A stretch of DNA of 10,391 nt from a bacterium (GTDB taxonomy: Bacteria > Patescibacteriota > Minisyncoccia > UBA6257 > 2-01-FULL-56-20). The number at the start of each line of letters is the position of its first letter. Positions within the stretch are counted from its first letter, which is position 1. The stretch covers positions 1-10,391 of the forward strand of contig JAKAGE010000029.1 in NCBI GenBank assembly GCA_021817655.1, given 5' to 3'. The position numbers and the translations under genes were made by a program. Positions 4,904-10,391 of this stretch are shown here, piece after piece. Under the pieces are notes generated by a model. It was not told the origin of the DNA. It worked only from the letters and a program-made list of their open reading frames with translations, and made no database searches.

Positions 4904-5749
4904 ATGTCGATATATAAACCAATCTCACTAATATCAATGAGCGAGGTAAAAATAACTATAGAGGGCGAGGGTCTCTCTCTCACAAAATTTACGACCCTAC
5001 AAAAGGCCGGCCAAATTATAAGTTTCCTTGGTGTTGACCAAGGCGCTGAAGCAACTCCCGAGCGGGCAGCTTCTTCCATCCCACTCCTCCGTACGCGGTT
5101 GCAGCCCAAAGACGCGATTTTTAAGTCGGGCGCAAAAACATACGCACAGAAAATCGCCGCCCTCGCTGCATATCTGCATGACGAGCTTCAGCAGGAAACC
5201 TTTTCGCCCAACGAACTTCGCAACCTCTTCAAAAAGATTGGCGATGAGCCCAAAAACTTTTCCCGCGATTTTAAGGAGGCGCTCGAACGTCAATACGTTC
5301 TCTGCGTTGATGCAAGCGCGGATCAATATCAGCTCACTGATCGCGGAGATGAAGCGGCAAAGAATGGTTTTACCGATGAAGTGCCAAAGAAGAAGGCGGG
5401 CGGAGCAAAGCGACCTCACACCTCAAAAAATATCCGTGACGAGGTAAAGGCCTTGGAGATCAATGCATCCATGGAAGGCTATCCCAATTATCACAGCCTT
5501 CCCACTAAGGGTGACAAGATTTTATGGCTGTTGCAGTACGCTCACTCGCTCGGCATCAAGGCGCTTAGCCCGACAGAGGTTGAATACATCTCAACCGAGC
5601 TGAACGAGCGGATTGAGTCGAAGGGTTTCACCGCTCTTAATGCGAGGAATGTGCGCGGTGCATTCGTCATTAAATCCACTGAGGGTTATCGAGTGCAGAA
5701 GAAGGGGTCGGATTACCTCCAGGCATTGGAAAGTAAAAAATCCGACTGA
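4904..5749 (+). CDS. Tandem winged-helix-like protein of unknown function
   Basis: 281 residues from the ATG at 4904, chosen from the promoter position; ATG 4937 (MSEVKITIEG) is the main alternative and begins where the folded part seems to start. There is an N-terminal beta-like segment (about 12-43), then two similar modules at about 82-154 and 204-275 joined by a Lys/Gly-rich linker. Both modules read KI..L..Y.H....(L/F)SP.E.........K.F...........V.......Y.....(R/K)G, a helix-helix-helix-wing arrangement typical of winged-helix DNA-binding domains. The first ends QYQLTDRG and the second GYRVQKKG, the usual wing-hairpin form. No catalytic motif, signal peptide or membrane segment. I do not recognise the family by name. 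A regulatory or DNA-binding role is inferred from the repeat alone. Confidence 0.75.
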   Translation: MSIYKPISLISMSEVKITIEGEGLSLTKFTTLQKAGQIISFLGVDQGAEATPERAASSIPLLRTRLQPKDAIFKSGAKTYAQKIAALAAYLHDELQQETFSPNELRNLFKKIGDEPKNFSRDFKEALERQYVLCVDASADQYQLTDRGDEAAKNGFTDEVPKKKAGGAKRPHTSKNIRDEVKALEINASMEGYPNYHSLPTKGDKILWLLQYAHSLGIKALSPTEVEYISTELNERIESKGFTALNARNVRGAFVIKSTEGYRVQKKGSDYLQALESKKSD

Positions 5750-5868
5750 TATAGTTAGCGGGTCGATTGTTTGGCAGCATTCCCAGAGTAGCAATACACC
5801 GGCTTCTCAACGGCTATCCGAAGTAGCGACTTCCAGCAAAACTGTCCATCCCAACGGATAAGAAATCT

Positions 5869-5902
5869 AAAGGAGTAACGTTAAGTTCTTTCACAACTTA
5901 AT
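5869..5902 (+). promoter_or_regulatory. Shine-Dalgarno plus intervening hairpin for the 43-residue ORF
   Basis: AAAGGAG (5869-5875) lies 27 nt from the ATG at 5903, too far for normal initiation. A perfect 7-bp stem, TTAAGTT (5881-5887)/AACTTAA (5895-5901) with loop CTTTCAC, lies between them. Folded, it cuts the effective spacing to 6 nt. The palindrome could instead be a protein-binding site. Confidence 0.55.
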
Positions 5903-6034
5903 ATGAACAGTCACCACGACTGTCCCGGTTGTGTATTTGTGCGGTATGTGCGCAACAAGCGCACTGGCAAGAGGATCTATCCGAAGCCTCCGCATAAAGC
6001 GATCCGGTTCTGTCCGTACAAGAGGCAGAAATAG
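5903..6034 (+). CDS. 43-residue basic Cys-containing miniprotein
   Basis: An uninterrupted ATG-to-TAG frame of 43 codons. Residues 1-10 (MNSHHDCPGC) hold H4, H5, C7 and C10, residue C37 lies near the end (FCPYKRQK), and the middle is Arg/Lys/Tyr-rich (VRYVRNKRTGKRIYPKPP). A CPxC pair with C37 and a histidine could bind one zinc ion, as in small zinc-ribbon-like proteins. Evidence for being real: a strong Shine-Dalgarno brought close by a hairpin, ordinary codon use, a paired structure over the stop and a terminator 55 nt later. In-frame TAA at 5882 excludes a longer form. Function unknown; RNA binding would fit the charge. It is short enough that chance cannot be ruled out. Confidence 0.6.
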   Translation: MNSHHDCPGCVFVRYVRNKRTGKRIYPKPPHKAIRFCPYKRQK

Positions 6035-6064
6035 AAAAGCCACTGGTAATCCAGTGACCTTCTA
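6032..6064 (+). other. Hairpin spanning the miniprotein stop codon
   Basis: TAGAA (6032-6036) pairs with TTCTA (6060-6064) and CACTGG (6041-6046) with CCAGTG (6051-6056) around a TAAT loop, with a small internal loop. The stop codon itself is in the stem. No U-tract follows. Confidence 0.5.
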
Positions 6065-6088
6065 TGCAAACTAATATTCTTGTGACCT

Positions 6089-6124
6089 AAACCCTCGATT
6101 ACTTGGCAGTGGCCGGGGGTTTTT
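6089..6124 (+). terminator. Candidate intrinsic terminator
   Basis: AAACCC (6089-6094) pairs with GGGTTT (6117-6122). A small inner stem GGC/GCC lies in the loop, and the 3' arm runs into TTTTT (6120-6124). This is the only hairpin in the window with an adjoining T-run on the plus strand. Confidence 0.5.
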
Positions 6125-6160
6125 GGTTACCCATTTAGTATACCTAACGAGGTTGTCATC

Positions 6161-6261
6161 CTATCTCCCTGTCTGTGGAAAGTCAATAACCATAAGTCTT
6201 AGAGACGATCAGTTGTTGTTTTCGCCAATTCCACACGTCTAGTACTCGGTTACAGGGATAG
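6161..6261 (+). ncRNA. Candidate structured RNA (four nested stems)
   Basis: The gene-free stretch 6035-6323 contains nested complementarity. Outer: CCCTGT (6167-6172)/ACAGGG (6252-6257), extended by CTAT (6161-6164)/ATAG (6258-6261) across a 2-nt bulge. Second: TGTGGAA (6174-6180)/TTCCACA (6229-6235). Third: CAATAAC (6184-6190)/GTTGTTG (6212-6218) with one U-G pair. Inner: GTCT (6196-6199)/AGAC (6203-6206). The U-G pair would be an A-C mismatch on the minus strand, so the plus strand is favoured. No known RNA family is recognised and no clear promoter is seen; it follows the terminator at 6089-6124. Confidence 0.4.
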
Positions 6262-6323
6262 TAGAATTGCCCTGAATAAGCCCCTTTCCAGCGGGTTGGG
6301 TTGAGATAGTTCGACAGTATTTG

Positions 6324-6395
6324 TAGCCCCAGCGGGAATCGAACCCGCATTTACGCCGTGAAAGGGCGCTGTCCTAGCCATTAGACGATGAGGCC
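6324..6395 (-). tRNA. tRNA-Glu (UUC)
   Basis: 72 nt fold cleanly. The acceptor GGCCTCA (6395-6389) pairs with TGGGGCT (6331-6325) through two G-U pairs. The D-arm follows TC at positions 8-9. The anticodon stem GCGCC/GGCGT encloses loop CTTTCAC with anticodon TTC, and the T-arm GCGGG-TTCGATT-CCCGC is intact. The discriminator is A (6324); the next bases are CAA, so CCA is not encoded and must be added after transcription. The D-arm and anticodon arm match the bacterial tRNA-Glu pattern. Its 3' end faces the AT-rich segment, the orientation expected if elements integrate at the tRNA. Confidence 0.95.
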
Positions 6396-6436
6396 ATCGC
6401 CGCGGCGCGCGTGGAATGCGCGGCGCGGACTGACGA

Positions 6437-6469
6437 TGCTATAATAGAATAAAGTCGGGTTTTTTGAAA
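6437..6469. promoter_or_regulatory. AT-rich promoter island between tRNA-Glu and the DoxX gene
   Basis: Plus strand: extended -10 TGcTATAAT (6437-6445), giving a leader of about 57 nt to the DoxX ATG. Minus strand: TTTCAA (6469-6464), 17-nt spacer, TATTAT (6446-6441), giving a start about 39 nt before the tRNA. The two boxes overlap, so the divergent promoters may compete. Confidence 0.4.
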
Positions 6470-6508
6470 GGTCGTCAGGCCATAGTGCATTCATCGATAT
6501 TCTGAACA

Positions 6509-6895
6509 ATGTCATTGCTTCTTTTCTGGTATGGGGGATGGGGGTTCGCGCTGCCGCGCATGATGCTGGGAGCCCTGCTCATCGTCCACGGGTGGCCGAA
6601 GGTGCGGAATCTCAGGACGAACGCCGGGAATTTCTCCGGCATGGGATTCAGGCCGGGGTGGCTCTGGGGGACGATCGCCGCAGCCGTGGAGTTTGCGGGA
6701 GGCATCCTTTTTGCGCTCGGCATCGGGGTACCCTACCTTTCCGCGCTTCTGATGGGAGAGTTCGCCGTGATCCTTGCGTGGAAGTGGATCAAGCGGATGC
6801 CGTTCGTGGGCGGATGGGAACTTGATGCGCTCATCTTCATGATGGCGCTCATGTTCTTTGCGCTCTACGGGGGGTTTTTCCTCATCGGGCTTTAG
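6509..6895 (+). CDS. DoxX-family membrane protein
   Basis: 128 residues with four hydrophobic helices at about 13-27, 52-72, 75-91 and 105-127. DoxX-family hallmarks are the R-x-x-x-G-x-x-x-x-x-H-G sequence leading to HGWPK (27-31), G-x-x-P/x-EFAGGILFALG (61-71) and a second glutamate in MGEFAVI (82-88). The family sits in the cytoplasmic membrane and is linked in various bacteria to thiosulfate:quinone oxidoreductase subunits or oxidative-stress complexes, but most members, including this one, have no assigned activity. The ATG at 6509 has no Shine-Dalgarno; TATTCT ending 5 nt upstream may give a leaderless transcript. GC content returns to the genome's high level here, marking the end of the AT-rich segment. 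Confidence 0.8.
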   Translation: MSLLLFWYGGWGFALPRMMLGALLIVHGWPKVRNLRTNAGNFSGMGFRPGWLWGTIAAAVEFAGGILFALGIGVPYLSALLMGEFAVILAWKWIKRMPFVGGWELDALIFMMALMFFALYGGFFLIGL

Positions 6896-6905
6896 GCGTA
6901 CCCGG

Positions 6906-6941
6906 GTGCGCCGGCATGCGGCGCGCGGCGGCCGCACTTTT
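6906..6941 (+). terminator. GC-rich hairpin with short T-run after the DoxX gene
   Basis: GCGCCG (6908-6913) pairs with CGGCGC (6919-6924), or GTGCG (6906-6910) with CGCAC (6933-6937), the latter directly followed by TTTT (6938-6941). Confidence 0.4.
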
Positions 6942-6982
6942 GATTTCCGCGCGGGCAGTATGCTACGCTCTACACCGTCATC

Positions 6983-8476
6983 ATGAAACGTTTTTTCGAA
7001 ATGATCCCCGGGATCCTGGCGTGGCTCACGCTCGTTTTGATGTTCGTGCTTTCGCGGTACCTGCCGGTGTGGGTGTCGATCTTCATCATCCTTTTCGACA
7101 TCTACTGGGTGCTGAAGACCGTGTACATGTCGCTCCATCTGCGGGCGACGTACAGCGAGATGCGCCGGGTGATGAAGGTGAACTGGCTCGCCCGGATCCG
7201 GGAGGAGCAGCTGCCGGCGGACGGCGTCCGGCATCTCGTGGTCCTGCCGATGTACGACGAGCCGCACGAAGTGGTGCGCGAAAGCTTTGTGTCGCTTTTG
7301 CGCGCGAACTATCCGAAGGAGAAGATGTTCGTGGTGCTCGCGCTCGAGGACCGGGCGGGGGAGGCGGCGCGCGCGGTCGGCCGGAAGATCGAGGCGGAGT
7401 TCAAGGAAAAGTTCGGCGCGCTCCTTGTGACGCACCACCCGGCGGGACTGCCGGGTGAGGTTCCGGGCAAGGGGTCCAACGAGGCGTGGGCGGGCGCGCA
7501 GGCGTACCGCGAATTGATCGTGCCGGCCGGCATCGCGCCGGAGGACGTGCTCGTCTCCGTGTTCGATATCGATACGCAGGTCTATCCGGAATACTTCAGC
7601 CGCCTTGCCTACGTATATCTCAAAGCGGACGGCCGCACGCGGGCGATCTACCAGCCGATCCCGCTCTTCACGAACAACATCTTCGAGGCGCCGATGCTCG
7701 CGCGCGTCGTCGCGTTCTCGACGACGTTCTGGCAGATGATGCAGCAGTCGCGCCCGGAGCGGCTCACGTCGTTCTCGTCGCAGTCGATCCCGCTCCGGAC
7801 GCTCCTCGACATCGGCTGGTGGCAGAAGGACATCGTCTCCGAGGATTCGCGCATCTTCTGGCAGGGATTCCTCCGGTACCACGGCGATTTCCGCGTGGAG
7901 CCGCTCTTCTATCCGGTGTCGATGGACGCCGCGGTCGCGCCGACCTTCTGGGGGACGATGAAGAACATCTACAAGCAGCAGCGCCGGTGGGGCTGGGGCG
8001 CGGAGAACATCCCGTACATGCTCGAAGGGTTCCGGCGCGACCCGCAGATCCCGCGCGGCAAGAAGCGGTACTGGACGTTCCAGGTGATCGAAGGGTTCCA
8101 TTCGTGGGCGACGAACGCGCTCATCATCTTCGCGCTCGGCTGGCTGCCGGTGCTCCTCGGCGGGCCGCACTTCGGGCATTCGGTCCTTTCGTACAACCTG
8201 CCGAACATCACGCGGGACATCATCACGATCTCGATGGTCGGCATCGCGAGCTCCGCCATCCTCTCGGTGCTCCTCCTCCCGAAGCGCCCCGGCGGCATCG
8301 GCGCGAAGGATTACGCGGTCTTCGTCCTGCAGTGGGTGCTGATGCCGGTCACGCTCATCGTCTTCGGCGCGTTCCCGGGGCTCGAGGCGCAGACGCGCCT
8401 CATGCTCGGCGGGCGGTTCCGGCTCGGCTTCTGGGTGACGCCGAAGGGGCGATATGAAAAGATCTCCGCATCCTGA
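6983..8476 (+). CDS. Membrane GT2 glycosyltransferase (QxxRW, processive-synthase-like)
   Basis: 497 residues. Two N-terminal hydrophobic segments (9-23, 27-47) precede a GT-A domain: VVLPMYDEP (86-94) at the nucleotide-sugar site, VVLALEDR (117-124), the metal-binding DxD in VFDIDTQVYPEYF (D195, D197), the probable catalytic base region SEDSRIFWQGFLRYHGDF (286-303), and QQRRWGWG (332-339), the QxxRW signature of cellulose, chitin and hyaluronan synthase-type enzymes. Four C-terminal membrane helices follow (about 374-393, 411-432, 442-463 and one shorter). Such enzymes use UDP/GDP-sugars to make or extend surface polysaccharides at the cytoplasmic face. The sugar cannot be read from sequence. 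A possible TATGCT or TACGCT -10 lies 6959-6969. It is a single gene with no accessory synthase subunit nearby. Confidence 0.92.
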   Translation: MKRFFEMIPGILAWLTLVLMFVLSRYLPVWVSIFIILFDIYWVLKTVYMSLHLRATYSEMRRVMKVNWLARIREEQLPADGVRHLVVLPMYDEPHEVVRESFVSLLRANYPKEKMFVVLALEDRAGEAARAVGRKIEAEFKEKFGALLVTHHPAGLPGEVPGKGSNEAWAGAQAYRELIVPAGIAPEDVLVSVFDIDTQVYPEYFSRLAYVYLKADGRTRAIYQPIPLFTNNIFEAPMLARVVAFSTTFWQMMQQSRPERLTSFSSQSIPLRTLLDIGWWQKDIVSEDSRIFWQGFLRYHGDFRVEPLFYPVSMDAAVAPTFWGTMKNIYKQQRRWGWGAENIPYMLEGFRRDPQIPRGKKRYWTFQVIEGFHSWATNALIIFALGWLPVLLGGPHFGHSVLSYNLPNITRDIITISMVGIASSAILSVLLLPKRPGGIGAKDYAVFVLQWVLMPVTLIVFGAFPGLEAQTRLMLGGRFRLGFWVTPKGRYEKISAS

Positions 8477-8477
8477 C

Positions 8478-8499
8478 GCGCGGAGACCCATTCCCGCGC
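8478..8499 (+). terminator. Hairpin after the glycosyltransferase gene
   Basis: GCGCGG (8478-8483) pairs with CCGCGC (8494-8499) across a 10-nt loop, starting 2 nt after the stop. No U-tract. Confidence 0.4.
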
Positions 8500-8508
8500 A
8501 CGGCTGAA

Positions 8509-8517
8509 TGGTACAAT
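8509..8517 (+). promoter_or_regulatory. Extended -10 promoter of the pilin gene (leaderless type)
   Basis: TGgTACAAT (TG at 8509-8510, TACAAT at 8512-8517) followed by exactly 6 nt to the ATG at 8524. No convincing -35, as is usual when an extended -10 is present, and no Shine-Dalgarno. Confidence 0.6.
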
Positions 8518-8523
8518 GATGGT

Positions 8524-10341
8524 ATGCACCGGCGGCGCAGCGCTTTTACTTTAATCGAGCTTTTGGTTTTCGTCGCGATCTTCACGGTCGTCATCGGCGC
8601 ATTCGTTTCGATCCTCGTGGAGGTCGTAAGCGTGCAGTCCCGGCAATCCATATCGAGCGAAGTTTCCCAGCAGGGGCAATATCTTCTCCAGCAGATCCAG
8701 TATTATGTGCAGAACGCACGGCTCATCGACATGCCGCTCGATACGCCGCAGGGAGAACTCGCGCTCAGAGAAAATACTGCCGCCACCGATCCCACGGTCA
8801 TCTATATGTCTCCATCGTACGTACAGTCGGGAGAGGCGATTACTTACGGTACGAATAATGTGAGCGTTTCTCTTCCGGGTAATGTCACTGCCGGCGATGC
8901 GTTCGGCGTTGGAGTAATGTGGGAGAACAGTTCCACGGCGATTGCGGGTATTACGGATACGTGCGGAACGGGAGGGGGGAGTGATACCTATACGATTCTC
9001 GGCTCCCCGACGGTGGGGCAGTATAACGATATGCAAATGGCATATGCGGTTGTTGGCGCATCGGGATCGTGCACTGTTACGGCGACGCTTGGCGCTGCCA
9101 GCCCCACGAATGGCAGGATTGAGATCTTTGTCGATGAGATCTCCGGCGTTGACCCGGTCGATCCTGTGGATGGCGGAAACTATGCGATAAATTTTCAGAG
9201 TGACCCCGGGGGCAAAGATGCCATTACGAGCGGGAATGTTCTCGTCGGAAGAGCGGGCGATTATCTCTGGGGGATTACATTCAATGACGGTGAGGACACG
9301 GGAATTCCAATCGCACCGGGAACAGGTTATACAATGGGAGGTTCGGGAGCGATTACAGAAACGGAATATGCCCCAAGCCCGTCCGCGGGGAGGTTCGCAG
9401 CGACTTTTACCCGGGGATTTACTTATGGATCGTTCATTACCGGCATCATTCCCTTTCGTCCTGGCGGGTCATCGCTCTCTGGCATGGGGACAGTCTATAT
9501 TGAACAAGGTCTTAGTGGTATCGCAAATCCGCTCAACTCGGGCAAAGTGACCGTATCGAACCTCACGTTCACGCGCCATTACAATCTGAATTCGACGTCG
9601 TCGCCGGCGGGGGTCGAGTCCGTGGCGTATTCCTTCACGATCTCCGCGGGGGCAGGGGCGCACGCCTATGCGGAGACGTTCCAGTCCTCCGCGAACGTGA
9701 CGGCGCCGGTGCCGCAGATCGCGCTCATCCAGCAGGCGAAGGTGGAGGATACGAACAGCGGGGTCGCGACGCTTCCGCTTGCATATCCCGGCGGGAACGA
9801 AGCGGGCGATCTTCTCCTCGCGGCAGTGGGAACGGCGAACGCGGTGGCGCCGTCCATGGCCGACACGGCGGGAAATTCGTGGTCGCTCGTCGCGAGCTCG
9901 ACGGTGTTCGGCGGAGAGGTATCGATCTTCGCGGCGCCCGACGCGAGCAGTTCGGCGGTCAACACGACGACGGTGACGTTCGGCGGCGGCGGTGCGACGG
10001 ATCCGACGCTCATGCTGTTCGAATATCGCGGCGCGGCGACCTCGAGCCCGCTCGATGCGTGGGGCGCGCAGACCCAGGCGGGGAATGCCGCGCCGACGAG
10101 CCCGTCCGTTTCGCCAACGTCGACCGTCGAGCTTCTCTTCGGCGTCGATGCGAACGCCTATCCGACGACGGCGGTGGCGAGTCCCGGGACCGGATTCACG
10201 CTCGAGGCGTCATCGACCTCGGGGTATACCACCCAGCTTTTCGTCGAGGATCAGGATCAGTACGTCACCGGGCTGGTCTCCGCACCGTGGTCGTTCTCCG
10301 TGCCGGCGAGCTCGACGGCGATGATCGCAACGTTCAAATAG
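8524..10341 (+). CDS. Large type IV pilin-like surface protein with two beta-rich domains
   Basis: 605 residues. A class III signal, MHRRRSA|FTLIELLVFVAIF, places F at +1 and Glu at +5 (E12); the residue before cleavage is Ala rather than the usual Gly. The hydrophobic helix (8-33) and following helix (to about 62) are the pilin stalk. The short pilin head appears to be split: 63-95 (YVQNARLI...DPTVIYM) continues at 322-391 (GTVYIEQG...GKVTVSNLTF...VESVAYSFTISAG). Between them lies an inserted domain (about 97-320), and a homologous domain is appended (about 396-605). Both copies share an AGD...DT.G...T.T(F/L)G...E..G...PLD/PVD layout. C147 and C183 in the first copy could form a disulfide. 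A role as a pilus-associated adhesin or minor pilin is inferred. It has its own promoter. Confidence 0.88.
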   Translation: MHRRRSAFTLIELLVFVAIFTVVIGAFVSILVEVVSVQSRQSISSEVSQQGQYLLQQIQYYVQNARLIDMPLDTPQGELALRENTAATDPTVIYMSPSYVQSGEAITYGTNNVSVSLPGNVTAGDAFGVGVMWENSSTAIAGITDTCGTGGGSDTYTILGSPTVGQYNDMQMAYAVVGASGSCTVTATLGAASPTNGRIEIFVDEISGVDPVDPVDGGNYAINFQSDPGGKDAITSGNVLVGRAGDYLWGITFNDGEDTGIPIAPGTGYTMGGSGAITETEYAPSPSAGRFAATFTRGFTYGSFITGIIPFRPGGSSLSGMGTVYIEQGLSGIANPLNSGKVTVSNLTFTRHYNLNSTSSPAGVESVAYSFTISAGAGAHAYAETFQSSANVTAPVPQIALIQQAKVEDTNSGVATLPLAYPGGNEAGDLLLAAVGTANAVAPSMADTAGNSWSLVASSTVFGGEVSIFAAPDASSSAVNTTTVTFGGGGATDPTLMLFEYRGAATSSPLDAWGAQTQAGNAAPTSPSVSPTSTVELLFGVDANAYPTTAVASPGTGFTLEASSTSGYTTQLFVEDQDQYVTGLVSAPWSFSVPASSTAMIATFK

Positions 10342-10391
10342 GGAGAGGCCGTCACTCCTGGTGGATGCGGGCGCGGAATTCCTAGATCGGA
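10342..10391. other. Window end, no feature seen
   Basis: Fifty bases after the pilin stop. No start codon with supporting signals, hairpin or repeat is evident. Confidence 0.5.

Noticed and set aside
7486..8457. 323-residue plus-strand frame inside the GT2 gene
   Set aside because: Alternate frame of a clearly identified glycosyltransferase; Ala/Arg/Pro-rich without motifs.
6512..8491. 659-residue open frame on the minus strand
   Set aside because: It runs antisense across the DoxX and GT2 genes, is extremely rich in Arg, Glu, Asp, His and Pro, and has no recognisable domain. It is a shadow of GC-rich codon use in the two real genes.
1..10391. CRISPR array, transposon ends or transposase
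   Set aside because: No regularly spaced repeats, no terminal inverted repeats flanking a transposase-like gene and no recombinase motif were found on either strand.

Overview
The window looks like chromosome from a GC-rich, probably uncultivated bacterium, most likely a Patescibacteria/CPR lineage of the Parcubacteria kind. The support is indirect: a TsaD of the style I associate with CPR genomes (GPGLEPALW stretch), short intergenic gaps, several promoters whose -10 box sits exactly 6 nt before the ATG (leaderless mRNAs), a pilin with large surface-domain insertions, and a tRNA without an encoded CCA. TGA is used as an ordinary stop, so the code is not the Gly-UGA variant. The lineage call is inference.

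Layout. (1) 1-614, minus strand: 5' part of tsaD, divergent from (2) 714-1720, plus strand: a PAP2 lipid phosphatase and, by a 4-base ATGA overlap, a conserved-looking Trp/Tyr/Arg-rich protein of unknown function. (3) 1770-2476: a CsoR-type metal-responsive repressor with an operator-like palindrome inside its own promoter, followed by a membrane-anchored Gly/Tyr/Met-rich small protein, then a strong hairpin. (4) 2560-6395: a clearly AT-richer segment (hand-counted lines at 37-47% GC against 65-72% in lines outside). It holds a tight three-gene minus-strand operon (2H phosphoesterase, NUDIX hydrolase, HAD phosphatase), a small acidic 'EEW' protein, a tandem winged-helix protein, a 43-residue Cys-containing miniprotein with an unusual 5' hairpin, a candidate structured RNA and, at its right edge, tRNA-Glu(UUC). 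Two sequences resembling tRNA 3' ends lie at about 2560 and 4461 in the same orientation as the tRNA, so the segment may be an island built up at the tRNA. (5) 6509-8476, GC-rich again: a DoxX-family membrane protein and a membrane GT2 glycosyltransferase of the QxxRW type. (6) 8524-10341: a large type IV pilin-like protein carrying two homologous beta-rich domains, one inserted within the pilin head and one appended at the C-terminus.

How the genes may work together. PAP2 phosphatase, GT2 enzyme, DoxX protein and pilin all belong to the envelope. CsoR and the Met-rich exported protein look like a small metal-stress unit. The 2H/NUDIX/HAD trio could act in sequence on a cyclic-phosphate ADP-ribose-type metabolite, which is a hypothesis only. 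No transposase, integrase, CRISPR array or recognisable defence system is visible.
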